DNA from: Pseudoduganella umbonata
GTDB taxonomy: Bacteria; Pseudomonadota; Gammaproteobacteria; Burkholderiales; Burkholderiaceae_D
DNA: 64,000 nt
Reading direction: 5' to 3'
Assembly: GCF_014192225.1 (NCBI RefSeq)
Contig: NZ_JACHXS010000004.1
Span: 186,001 to 250,000, forward strand
Part shown: piece by piece, positions 31,881 through 40,147 of the stretch
Layout of the letters: each line of letters opens with the position of its first letter
Position numbering within the stretch: the stretch's first letter is position 1
The notes under the pieces: generated by a model
What the model was told of the DNA's origin: nothing
Databases searched by the model: none
What the model saw: only the letters and a program-made list of their open reading frames with translations
Translations under genes and position numbers: made by a program

Positions 31881-32000
31881 ATGCCAACTCTACTGACGAT
31901 CGGCATCTTTATCGCCACCGTGGGACTGATCGCCTACGAAATCATTGCAGAAGGCCGAGGTGGCAACGGCAGACTCACCGACCGCTATCACGACGAATAG
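31881..32000 (+). CDS. 39-residue single-pass membrane peptide, unknown
   Basis: Starts MPTLLTIGIFIATVGLIAYE: a hydrophobic helix at about 2-22, followed by a polar, charged tail (EGRGGNGRLTDRYHDE). The peptide has the form of a small single-span inner-membrane protein. A structured leader lies upstream and a strong terminator-like hairpin 24 bases downstream, which makes a tight independent unit. The ribosome binding site is weak or masked. I do not recognise the peptide. It could instead be a chance ORF inside a small RNA. Confidence 0.5.
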   Translation: MPTLLTIGIFIATVGLIAYEIIAEGRGGNGRLTDRYHDE

Positions 32001-32023
32001 CGAATGCAGCGCTAGCTGACAGC

Positions 32024-32077
32024 AAGGCCCCGTGGCAGCCCGTAGCGATACGGTCTGCGGCCGGGGCCTTCGTTTTG
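32024..32077 (+). terminator. Long structured terminator after the 39-residue ORF
   Basis: Outer 9-bp stem AAGGCCCCG/CGGGGCCTT (32024-32032 and 32062-32070) followed by CGTTTTG. Inside, GCAG/CTGC and then CCGTA-GCGA-TACGG, a 5-bp stem with a GNRA tetraloop at 32040-32053. The stacked helices resemble the 3' end of a stable small RNA. Confidence 0.65.
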
Positions 32078-32108
32078 TGCAGCCCCTTCGGGATCCGACC
32101 GGCGCGGG

Positions 32109-33512
32109 CTACCCCAGCAGATCCAGCAGCGAACCCGTCCCGCCCATCTGTTCCTGCATCGTGTACATCTGCGCCAGTGCCTGGGCCTGTGCGGTCAGCG
32201 ACTGCGCCAGCCGCTCGCGCCGGTCGGTCAGCACGTCGAGGTCGCGCGTGGTGCGGTCCTGGGCGCGGCGCACCAGGCCGTTCTCGGCCGTCAGCGTGCC
32301 CAGACGTTCGTCGAGGCGGTCCGCCAGGCCGCTGCCTTCATTGGTGAACAGCCGGCTGACGGCTTCGGGATCGTCGGCGATGGCCGCCTTCAGCTTGACT
32401 TCGTCCAGCACCAGCCTGCCATCGGCGTCGCGCGACAGGCCCACGTCCGCCAGGCCCCGCGACGACGAACCGGCGCCGCCGATCCGCATCAGTCCCGTCA
32501 TTTGCGCGGAGACGCGGGACAGCGCGTTATCGCCGCGCAGCGCCCCGCCCTGCAGGGCGGCCAGCGTGTCGGCCATGTCGTTGTAGCCCTCGACGAACGC
32601 GGCCACGTTCCTGGCGATCTGGCTGCTGTCCTGGCTGACTGCCAGCTGGGTCGTCCCCTTGCCCGCCAGCGTCAGCGTCACGCCCTCGATGGCGCCGGCC
32701 ACCGTGTTGGTGCCGCTGCGGTATTCCTTGCCGGCGACGGACACGATCGCATCCTGGGCGGCCTGCGCCTGCGTCATGCCGCCCGCGCGCGGCTGGTCGG
32801 GATCGAAGCCGATCGCGGCCTTCAGGGCCGCATCGCCGGTGACGCTGATCGACAGCGTCTGCGTGGCACCTTCCTTGCCATTGACCTGCAGCGCATAGCC
32901 GCCATTCGAGCGCACCACCGTGGCGTTCACGCCGGCTTCCTTCAGCGCCGCGGCAACGCCTTCCAGCGTGTTGTTGCCGCTGTCGATCGTGATGGTACGG
33001 GCGGTGCCGGCCGTAGCCTGGAACCCGTCCGCGCCCATGCTGCCCCACTCCAGCTTGACGGTGGAAGCAATGCCGCTGCCGAGCGTGGCAGTCGCCGTCG
33101 GCTGCACCCCGCTGTTGAGCACCTGCCCCTGGGCAAGCTGCCGGACATCGACCTCGTACTGGCCCGGCTTGGCCGAAGCGGTCGTGGCGGCACTCAGCAC
33201 CCCGCTGGTGGACGTCGAAGCGGAAGTCGACAATCCCGCGCCCGCCAGGCCTTCGGCCAGCGCCTCGAATGCGTCCAGCGCGCTCTGCAACCGGCCCAGG
33301 CCGGACAGGCGGGTCTGCGTGCTCGCCAGGCTGGCGTTCAGCAGGTCGATATTGCCGCGCTGGCCCGCCAGCGCCTGCTGCACGCGCGCCGCGACCGTCG
33401 GCGACAGCGAGGCATTGCCGTTCAGCGAGGGGGTGGAATTCGTACCGAACACCGTGGCAAACGGGTTGGTGCCGTATTGCGCGGCAAGGATGGCGCTGGC
33501 GTTTGTAACCAT
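32109..33512 (-). CDS. fliD: Flagellar filament cap protein FliD
   Basis: Protein of 467 residues. An N-terminal D0/D1 region has coiled-coil heptads (LSPTVAARVQQALAGQRGNI, LLNASLASTQTRLSGL). The central D2/D3 domains are Thr/Ala/Gly-rich (KPGQYEVDVRQLAQGQVL is the FliD N-domain signature). A C-terminal coiled coil (LTDRRERLAQSLTAQAQALAQMYTMQEQM) closes the protein. FliD caps the filament tip and folds flagellin into place. No other flagellar gene is near, so it is a dispersed or extra copy. A PilZ gene lies just upstream on the same strand. Confidence 0.92.
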   Translation of the reverse strand: MVTNASAILAAQYGTNPFATVFGTNSTPSLNGNASLSPTVAARVQQALAGQRGNIDLLNASLASTQTRLSGLGRLQSALDAFEALAEGLAGAGLSTSASTSTSGVLSAATTASAKPGQYEVDVRQLAQGQVLNSGVQPTATATLGSGIASTVKLEWGSMGADGFQATAGTARTITIDSGNNTLEGVAAALKEAGVNATVVRSNGGYALQVNGKEGATQTLSISVTGDAALKAAIGFDPDQPRAGGMTQAQAAQDAIVSVAGKEYRSGTNTVAGAIEGVTLTLAGKGTTQLAVSQDSSQIARNVAAFVEGYNDMADTLAALQGGALRGDNALSRVSAQMTGLMRIGGAGSSSRGLADVGLSRDADGRLVLDEVKLKAAIADDPEAVSRLFTNEGSGLADRLDERLGTLTAENGLVRRAQDRTTRDLDVLTDRRERLAQSLTAQAQALAQMYTMQEQMGGTGSLLDLLG

Positions 33513-33618
33513 GGTGACCTCCGATGTCGGATTATTATGGTCCCATCGGGGCCAGGAATCAAAAGAAGCGAACAGAGCGGGACATGCCCCGTTGTCTTCC
33601 CGTTACGACTTCGGCAAG

Positions 33619-33939
33619 TCAGCGCATGAACTTGGTGATGGCCGCCGTGGCTTCCGGATTCAGCGGCTGGAACACGAAGCCCACCTTGAACTCGTCGCCG
33701 GAAAAGATGCAATGGCTGACCTTGGCGCGGCACGTGATGATCTGCGGCTTGCCATCGACCAGCATTTCGAATACCACCTGCCCCGCCTGGCCAGGCTCCA
33801 CCTTGGTACCGCTCGTCACCGACATGCCCGCCAGGCCAAGATCGAAGGTGCGCGCGGGAGTGGGCGCCGCGCCATCGATGACCACCATTGCCCTCACGCG
33901 CAAGATCTTGCGAACGCCCTGCCTTTGATCGACTAACAC
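33619..33939 (-). CDS. PilZ domain protein
   Basis: Protein of about 106 residues. The order is DQRQGVRKILRVRAMVVIDG, then ARTFDLGLAGMSVTS and a beta-strand rich C-terminal half, which fits PilZ. The RxxxR half of the c-di-GMP site is seen as RKILR and the D/NxSxxG half as DLGLAGMSV, where the usual Ser is Gly, so binding is uncertain. The start is placed at GTG 33939 (GAGGA 7 bases upstream); the frame is open for 12 more codons without a ribosome binding site. Neighbour of fliD, so a motility role is plausible. Confidence 0.8.
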   Translation of the reverse strand: MLVDQRQGVRKILRVRAMVVIDGAAPTPARTFDLGLAGMSVTSGTKVEPGQAGQVVFEMLVDGKPQIITCRAKVSHCIFSGDEFKVGFVFQPLNPEATAAITKFMR

Positions 33940-34043
33940 TTGTGAATCCTCGTTAAAAATGACAACGGCCGGCAAGGCCGACCGTTATTCTACTGCGCAA
34001 CGAGCAATCTTGCATCGGCGTCACCGCGCACGGGCGCCCACGT

Positions 34044-35417
34044 TCACTGCAGCTCGCGCAGGCGCGTAAACGCATCGTCGATGCGGTCCACGCCGATGAT
34101 CGTCATGCCCTCGATCGGCTGTTTCGGCGCGTTGGCCTTGGGGATCATGGCGATCGAAAAGCCCAGCTTGGCCGCTTCGCGCAAGCGCTCCTGCCCGCGC
34201 GGCGCGGGACGGATCTCGCCGGCCAGGCCCACTTCGCCGAACACCACGAAACCGCGCGGCAGCGGCTTGTTGCGCATCGACGAATTAATCGCCAGCAGCA
34301 CGGCCAGGTCGGCCGCCGGTTCGGTGATCTTCACACCGCCGACCGCGTTGATGAACACGTCCTGGTCGAACGCGGCAATGCCGGCATGCCGGTGCAGCAC
34401 CGCCAGCAGCATGGCCAGGCGGTTCTGTTCCAGGCCCACCGACAGGCGGCGCGCATTGGGCAGGTGGCTCGCATCGACCAGCGCCTGGATTTCCACCAGC
34501 AGCGGCCGCGTGCCTTCCTGCGTCACCATCACGCACGAACCGGGCACCTGGTTGTCGTGCTGCGACAGGAACAGCGCGGAAGGATTCGACACCCCTTTCA
34601 GGCCCTTTTCCGTCATCGCGAACACGCCCAGCTCGTTGACGGCGCCAAAGCGGTTCTTGATCGCCCGCACCAGCCGGAAACTGGAATGGGTGTCGCCCTC
34701 GAAATACAGTACCGAATCGACGATGTGTTCGAGCACGCGTGGGCCGGCCAGCGCACCTTCCTTCGTCACGTGGCCCACCAGGATGATCGTCACGCCGGTC
34801 TGCTTGGCCACGCGCGTCAGCTGGGCCGCGCATTCGCGCACCTGCGCCACCGAACCGGGCGCGGACGTGAGCGCATCCGAATACAGCGTCTGGATCGAGT
34901 CGATCACGGCCACCTGCGGCTTGACGGTGTCCAGCGTCTGCAGGATCTTTTCCAGCTGGATCTCGGCCTGCAGCTTGAAGTCCTTCGCGTCGATCGCCAG
35001 CCGCTTGGCGCGCAAGGCGATCTGCGCGCCGGACTCCTCGCCCGATACGTACAGCACGCTCTTCAACAGCGACAGGTTGGCCAGCGCCTGCAATAGCAAT
35101 GTCGACTTGCCGATGCCGGGATCGCCGCCGATCAGCACCACGCCGCCGGCCACCAGGCCGCCGCCCAGCACGCGGTCGAATTCCTCGATGCCGGTGCCGA
35201 AGCGCGGCACGTCGAGCGCCTCGATCTCGCTCAGCGACAGCACCGGCGCGGTCTGCGCCAGCGCCTGGTGCGATTGCGACATGCGGTTCACGCCGCCGGT
35301 CTCGATCACCGATTCCACCATCGTGTTCCACTGCCGGCAGGCCGGGCACTGGCCGGTCCACTTGCTGCTGGTGCCGCCGCATTCGCTGCACACATACTGG
35401 GTCTTTGCCTTGGCCAT
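34044..35417 (-). CDS. radA: DNA repair protein RadA
   Basis: RecA-like ATPase of 457 residues that promotes branch migration in recombination repair. The N-terminal zinc finger is CSECGG...CPAC (about 9-28). Walker A is GGDPGIGKST, the RadA-specific motif KNRFGAVNELG is present, and the Lon-protease-like C-terminal domain ends the protein. The start at 35417 shares a base with the alr stop (TGATG), so it is coupled to alr, an order seen across Burkholderiales. Confidence 0.96.
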   Translation of the reverse strand: MAKAKTQYVCSECGGTSSKWTGQCPACRQWNTMVESVIETGGVNRMSQSHQALAQTAPVLSLSEIEALDVPRFGTGIEEFDRVLGGGLVAGGVVLIGGDPGIGKSTLLLQALANLSLLKSVLYVSGEESGAQIALRAKRLAIDAKDFKLQAEIQLEKILQTLDTVKPQVAVIDSIQTLYSDALTSAPGSVAQVRECAAQLTRVAKQTGVTIILVGHVTKEGALAGPRVLEHIVDSVLYFEGDTHSSFRLVRAIKNRFGAVNELGVFAMTEKGLKGVSNPSALFLSQHDNQVPGSCVMVTQEGTRPLLVEIQALVDASHLPNARRLSVGLEQNRLAMLLAVLHRHAGIAAFDQDVFINAVGGVKITEPAADLAVLLAINSSMRNKPLPRGFVVFGEVGLAGEIRPAPRGQERLREAAKLGFSIAMIPKANAPKQPIEGMTIIGVDRIDDAFTRLRELQ

Positions 35418-36505
35418 CAGTCTTCCCTCACCTGCACGCGCTGCGCCACCGCGCACATCAGTTCATAGCCGATCGTGTCGGCGGACGCGGCGACGTCGTC
35501 TACGGCCAGGTCCTCGCCCCACAGCACCACGCGGCTGCCCACGCGCGCCGAATCGATGCCGGTAAGGTCCACCGCCATCATGTCCATCGATACGCGGCCC
35601 ACGGTACGGGTGCGGCAGCCATCCACCATCACCGGTGTGCCGGTCGGCGCGTGGCGCGGGTAGCCATCGGCATAACCGCAGGCGACGGTACCGATGCGCA
35701 TCGCGCGGTCGGCTTCGAAGCGGCTGCCGTAGCCGACGAAATCGCCGGCCGCGATTTCCTGGATGCCGATCAGTTCACTTTCCAGTGTCATCGCCGGCCG
35801 TAACCCGTAGTCGGCCGCGCTGCCGCCGCCCGGCGTGCCGCCATACAGCATGATGCCGGGCCGGATCCAGTCGCTGACCAGTTCCCCGCCCAGTTCCTGC
35901 ATGCGCAGCACGCCGGCCGAATTGGCCAGGCTGCGCGGCGCATCCAGCCCCGCCGCGCCGGCATCGAAGCGCCGGATCTGCTCGCGGATCGGCAGGCACT
36001 CGTGCGCCGCCTCGTCGGCATTGGCAAAGTGCGTCATCAGCGTGATGTACCCCACGTGCGGAATGGCGCGCAGCCTTGCATGCGCCGCGGCATAGTCGGC
36101 GGGCTTGAAGCCGAGGCGGTTCATGCCGGTGTTCATTTTCAGGTGCACGTCGACCGGCCGGGCCAGCGGCGTGCGCTCCAGCAGCGCGATCTGCTCCGCG
36201 CAGTGGGCCGTGCCGGCCAGGCCGTGCTCCGCCATCGCGTGCAGGTCGGCGGCGTCGAACCAGCCCTCGAGCAGCAGGATCGGCTTGCTCCAGCCCATCT
36301 CGCGCAGGCGCACCGCGTTGTCGAATTCGATCAGCGCAAGCCCGTCGGCGTCGGCGAAGCCGCGCAGCGCGCGCTGCAGCCCATGGCCATAGGCGTTGGC
36401 CTTGACGACGGCCCATGCCTTCGCGCCAGGCGCGCAGGCGCGCGCGCGTGCCAGGTTATGCTGCATTGCAGCGACGTGGATGGTGGCTACGATCGGCCTT
36501 GGCAT
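35417..36505 (-). CDS. alr: Alanine racemase
   Basis: PLP enzyme of 362 residues that makes D-alanine for peptidoglycan. The PLP Lys is K35 in WAVVKANAYGHG; the second catalytic Tyr lies in FVGYGSRFEADR; GVVSMDM-type block is GRVSMDMMAVDLTG. Fold type III barrel at 1-230 and C-terminal beta domain. The start at 36505 (MPRPIVATIHV) fits the family; the frame stays open upstream and no strong ribosome binding site marks it. Divergent from lplT. Confidence 0.96.
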   Translation of the reverse strand: MPRPIVATIHVAAMQHNLARARACAPGAKAWAVVKANAYGHGLQRALRGFADADGLALIEFDNAVRLREMGWSKPILLLEGWFDAADLHAMAEHGLAGTAHCAEQIALLERTPLARPVDVHLKMNTGMNRLGFKPADYAAAHARLRAIPHVGYITLMTHFANADEAAHECLPIREQIRRFDAGAAGLDAPRSLANSAGVLRMQELGGELVSDWIRPGIMLYGGTPGGGSAADYGLRPAMTLESELIGIQEIAAGDFVGYGSRFEADRAMRIGTVACGYADGYPRHAPTGTPVMVDGCRTRTVGRVSMDMMAVDLTGIDSARVGSRVVLWGEDLAVDDVAASADTIGYELMCAVAQRVQVRED

Positions 36506-36666
36506 GGCAGGATTAGGCGAAATACGCGCGAAATGGGAAGCGGGCATTTTACCGCACACGCACTCTTAGGCGGAGCTTAAGCGAGCGTGTGCGGCGGCCA
36601 CGATGGCCACTGCGGGCGCGGCTTACTGTCAATCGAACGACCATTCGGTTTGCCCTGCCGTTTTCT

Positions 36667-36694
36667 TTGGAAAGCATATCTTTCATGGTATAAA
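36667..36694 (+). promoter_or_regulatory. Promoter of lplT
   Basis: TTGGAA (36667-36672), a 16-bp spacer and TATAAA (36689-36694) on the plus strand, about 34 bases before the lplT ATG. Confidence 0.55.
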
Positions 36695-36727
36695 GCAAGC
36701 CGATATCGGTTTTAAGGCCCTTCCACA

Positions 36728-37975
36728 ATGAATCGTGGTTTCTACACCATCATGGCGGCGCAGTTCTTTTCGTCGCTGGCGGACAATGCGTTGCTGTTCG
36801 TCGCGATCGACCTGCTGATCACGATGAAGTCGCCGGCATGGATCACGCCGCTGCTGAAATTCCTCTTCGTGCTGTTCTATGTGCTGCTGGCCGCATTCGT
36901 GGGAGCCTTTGCCGACGCGTTGCCGAAAGGCCGGGTGATGTTCATCGCGAACCTGGTCAAGATCTTCGGCTGCGCATTGCTGTTCTACGAAGTGCATCCG
37001 CTTGCCGCGTATGCGATCGTGGGCATCGGCGCGGCCATCTATTCGCCGGCCAAGTACGGCATCCTGACCGAACTGCTGCCGCCGGAAAAGCTGGTGGCCG
37101 CCAACGGCTGGATCGAAGGCCTGACCATTTCGTCGATCATCCTGGGCACCGTGATGGGCGGCGCCCTGGTCAGCGACCGCGCCGAAACGATCATCCTGAG
37201 TTGGGACATCGGCATCGCCAACCCCGCCTACGGCGCGCTGATGATCGTCGGCGTCCTGTATGTCTGCGCCGCGCTGTTCAACCTGCGTATTCCGCTGACC
37301 GGCTGCGTATATCCGCACCAGGAGCGCAATCCGGTGCGCCTGATCGAGGACTTCGCCAACTGCTGCATGATCCTGTGGCGCGACAAGCTGGGCCAGATTT
37401 CGCTGGCCGTCACCACGCTGTTCTGGGGCACCGGCGCCACCTTGCAGTTCATCGTTCTGGAGTGGGCCAAGCAGGCGCTGGGCATGAGCTATGAAAAGGC
37501 CACCACGATGGTGGGGCTGGTGGGCCTGGGCGTGACCGTCGGCGCGATCATGTCGGCCAGGATGATCACGCTGCGCAAGTCGCTCACCGTGATCCCGCTC
37601 GGCGTCGCCATGGGCTTCATGGTGATGACGATGGCCTTCATCAACACGCCGGTGATCGCCTATCCGATGCTGATCGTGATCGGTGCGCTGGCCGGCTTCT
37701 TCGTGGTACCGATGAACGCCCTGCTGCAGCACCGGGGCCACGTGCTGATGAGCGCCGGCCACTCGATCGCCGTGCAGAACTTCAACGAGAACCTGTCGAT
37801 CCTGACGATGCTGGCGATGTACTCGCTGATGCTGCGCATGGACCTGGACCTGAACACGATCATCGTGCTGTTCGGCCTGTTCCTGTCGGGCACCATGATC
37901 GCCATCAAGCGGCTGCATGCGGCCAACCAGCGCGAGCACGATTCGCTGGCGCTGATCGGCGAGCACAAGCACTAA
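36728..37975 (+). CDS. lplT: Lysophospholipid transporter LplT
   Basis: MFS-type inner-membrane protein of 415 residues with about 12 helices. The N-terminus MNRGFYTIMAAQFFSSLADNALLF and the block KYGILTELLPPEKLVAANGWIE are LplT-specific. It flips lysophospholipids back into the inner leaflet, where Aas reacylates them in enterics. No aas gene is near. Divergent from alr, an order common in this family of bacteria. Confidence 0.93.
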   Translation: MNRGFYTIMAAQFFSSLADNALLFVAIDLLITMKSPAWITPLLKFLFVLFYVLLAAFVGAFADALPKGRVMFIANLVKIFGCALLFYEVHPLAAYAIVGIGAAIYSPAKYGILTELLPPEKLVAANGWIEGLTISSIILGTVMGGALVSDRAETIILSWDIGIANPAYGALMIVGVLYVCAALFNLRIPLTGCVYPHQERNPVRLIEDFANCCMILWRDKLGQISLAVTTLFWGTGATLQFIVLEWAKQALGMSYEKATTMVGLVGLGVTVGAIMSARMITLRKSLTVIPLGVAMGFMVMTMAFINTPVIAYPMLIVIGALAGFFVVPMNALLQHRGHVLMSAGHSIAVQNFNENLSILTMLAMYSLMLRMDLDLNTIIVLFGLFLSGTMIAIKRLHAANQREHDSLALIGEHKH

Positions 37976-37982
37976 GAAAAAA

Positions 37983-38007
37983 CCCGGTGCCAGGCACCGG
38001 GTTTTTT
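37983..38007. terminator. Bidirectional terminator between lplT and the DUF1853 gene
   Basis: Stem CCCGGTG/CACCGGG with loop CCAGG, flanked by six A on the left and six T on the right, so it can end transcripts from both sides. The T-run touches the stop codon of the DUF1853 gene. The GGTGCC...GGCACC core recurs in the 92-bp repeat at 62440. Confidence 0.9.
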
Positions 38008-39081
38008 CTACGCCGGCGGCTTCTGCCCCGTCTCCCGCCTGAGCGCCGCCCGCGCCGGCCAGTCGTCGCGCACGATGAATGCCCGCGCCTGTTCCAGCAG
38101 CCAGCCATCCTCTTCCCGCACCGTGGCCACCATCGCCGGCGACGGATCGGCCGCGAACTTTTCCGCCAGCATTGCCGCAAGGCCGCCACGGCTCGACGGC
38201 TGCGGTGCATCGGCGGTACGCGCCTTCAGCGGCGCGAGCCACTGCAAGCGCGGCATCACCACGAAGCGTTCGTCCGGGTGCCCTCCCTCGCCGGCAAGGC
38301 CGGCCAGCGTCAGCCACCGCCCGCGGCAGTGATCCGGCGCGATGCCGGGAATGCGCGGCACCGCATTGGATACCTCATTGGATACCTCATCGGACACCTC
38401 ATTGTTTCCTGCGCCCGCCACCCCGGCGGCCGGATGGAACAGCCAGCCCTTGACGAGCGCCTGGGCCGCGGTCACGGGCCGCGGCAGCACTTCCCGGGCG
38501 GAGGGATGTTCCGCCAGCACCAGCTGCTGCTCGAAGATCTTGCGCATCTTGCGGCCCAGCGTATCGCCCAGGTTGGGGCCCACCAGCAGGTCGTGGTCGC
38601 CGGTGGCGGCGCCGCTGTCCAGCAGGTAGAACTTGGTGGCGAATTCGATGTGGCGCAGGCCGCCGCCCGGTTCATCGAGCAGGAAGTCGAATTCGCCCAC
38701 GGTTTCCCTGCCGGCCCTGCCGCCCTGGTGGGCGGTGCGCACCTGCAGACCGTGGGCGGCCAGCGTGCCCTGCTGCGCGTAGTAGAACGCCATCAGCTTT
38801 TCGGCATACAGGCCGAGGCGGGAATAGAAACGGCCGCCCAGCGCGGCGTCGAGCGGCGCCGGGTCGGCCTCGAGTGCCGCCAGCCATGCCTCGACATCCG
38901 GCGCGGCCGGGCCCTCGGTGGCGATGCTGCCCTGCCAGTACGGCGCGTTCGGGTCGAGGAGGCCGGGTGCGTCGAGCAGCCACGCCAGCGCCCGCACATG
39001 GGGGCGCGTCAGGTGCCGCCAGCGGCGCTCGAAACGCGCCTGGCAAGTGGATTCGATGCCGGTGTCAGCAGCGGGCGGCAT
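38008..39081 (-). CDS. DUF1853 family protein
   Basis: Protein of 357 residues. Typical DUF1853 blocks are seen: RLGLYAEKLMAFYY, the acidic GEFDFLLDE followed by LRHIEFATKFYLL, and GPNLGDTLGRKM. The E..D...E-x-K arrangement resembles a PD-(D/E)xK nuclease core, though no function is proven. An in-frame repeat gives NEVSDEVSNEVSNAV in the middle. Its ATG lies 17 bases inside the end of the glycosylase gene, so it is the last gene of the tsaB-rimI-UDG unit. Confidence 0.85.
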   Translation of the reverse strand: MPPAADTGIESTCQARFERRWRHLTRPHVRALAWLLDAPGLLDPNAPYWQGSIATEGPAAPDVEAWLAALEADPAPLDAALGGRFYSRLGLYAEKLMAFYYAQQGTLAAHGLQVRTAHQGGRAGRETVGEFDFLLDEPGGGLRHIEFATKFYLLDSGAATGDHDLLVGPNLGDTLGRKMRKIFEQQLVLAEHPSAREVLPRPVTAAQALVKGWLFHPAAGVAGAGNNEVSDEVSNEVSNAVPRIPGIAPDHCRGRWLTLAGLAGEGGHPDERFVVMPRLQWLAPLKARTADAPQPSSRGGLAAMLAEKFAADPSPAMVATVREEDGWLLEQARAFIVRDDWPARAALRRETGQKPPA

Positions 39082-40147
39082 CGGCGGAGCGCGCCAGGCA
39101 CAGGTCGGCCCAGGCCCTGGCCTTGTCTTCGGGCTTCTTCAGCAGGTCGGCCGGATGGAACGTGGCGACGACGGGCAGGCCGCCACCGGCGTGATCCAGG
39201 CGCAGGACCTTGCCGCGCGCGGCCATGCCGAGCAGGCCCTTGGCGGTGACGCCGCCCAGCGTCAACCCCAGGCCGGCGCCCGTCAGCGCCAGCTCGCGCT
39301 GCAGGTACGGGCGGCAGGCCGCCAGTTCGTCGGCCGCGGGGAGGCGATCGGCACCATCGTCCGCCGCCGGCCGGCATTTCACCAGCGTGGTGACATAGGC
39401 GCCCCGCTCCGTCGACAAAGCCACCGCGCGAAGCATGTTCTGCAGCAGCTGGCCGGGCGGGCCGGCGAACGGCTGCTCTGCCTTCTCGTCGGCGCGCGTG
39501 GGCGCAAGACCCAGCACGAGCCAGCGCGCCTTCTCGTCGCCCGCGCCCGGCACGGCGGCACGGCGCGTTTCGCACAGCCGGCAACGCGTGCAACTGCGCA
39601 CCGCCGCCTGCAGTTCCGGCCAGTCCATTGCCGCGATTTCCTCGTCGGTGGCGGCGGTGCGTCCGGGGGCGCGCGGCACCGGCGCGGCCGGTACGGCGTC
39701 GAACCACGACGTGTCTTCCGTGGGCGGCGCCGCCTCCGCCCTGGTGCGCGGCGGCGCCGGCTGCTTCAGCGTGGGCGCCTTCGGCGGCGGTGCCGGGGCA
39801 TCGTCGAACCAGGCGGTATCCTCGCCGGCGGAAGCCGGGGCCGGTGCAGCGGCCGGCGGTGGAACCAATGCGGCCGGAGGCGGCACCGGTACAGCCGGCT
39901 CGGCCACTGCCGGCGCAGGCCGGGCCGGCAGCGTCACGACCGTTGCGGCCTGCTCGAAGGCAGTCGCCCGTCCGACGGCCGGCACGGGCACGGCATGCTC
40001 GGCGACCACGACCGGCTCTTCGACCGCGGCCTGCTGGTTGACTGACACATGCTCTTCGACGACCGCATGCACCCGGTCGCGCAACAGCCACCGCGGCCCG
40101 ACGCCCATCTCCTGCAGGAATGCGCTGCTGCGCTGCGTCAGGCTCAT
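39065..40147 (-). CDS. Family 4-like uracil-DNA glycosylase with long N-terminal linker
   Basis: Protein of 360 residues; the catalytic part fills only about 180-360. Cysteines for an iron-sulfur cluster are present: C186 and C189 (SCTRCRLC), C258 (VKCRP) and C278 (LAACRPYL). Residues 25-180 form a Pro/Ala/Val-rich linker that contains EDTAWFD (109-115) and EDTSWFD (144-150). The N-terminus TQRSSAFLQEMGVGPRWLLR resembles a short helix. Motif 1, normally GE(A/G)PG, reads GLAPT here, so the activating Glu is missing; GPPGQLLQNML and the C-terminal ATFHPADLL are kept. The start at 40147 overlaps rimI by 4 bases. Confidence 0.85.
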   Translation of the reverse strand: MSLTQRSSAFLQEMGVGPRWLLRDRVHAVVEEHVSVNQQAAVEEPVVVAEHAVPVPAVGRATAFEQAATVVTLPARPAPAVAEPAVPVPPPAALVPPPAAAPAPASAGEDTAWFDDAPAPPPKAPTLKQPAPPRTRAEAAPPTEDTSWFDAVPAAPVPRAPGRTAATDEEIAAMDWPELQAAVRSCTRCRLCETRRAAVPGAGDEKARWLVLGLAPTRADEKAEQPFAGPPGQLLQNMLRAVALSTERGAYVTTLVKCRPAADDGADRLPAADELAACRPYLQRELALTGAGLGLTLGGVTAKGLLGMAARGKVLRLDHAGGGLPVVATFHPADLLKKPEDKARAWADLCLARSADAARC

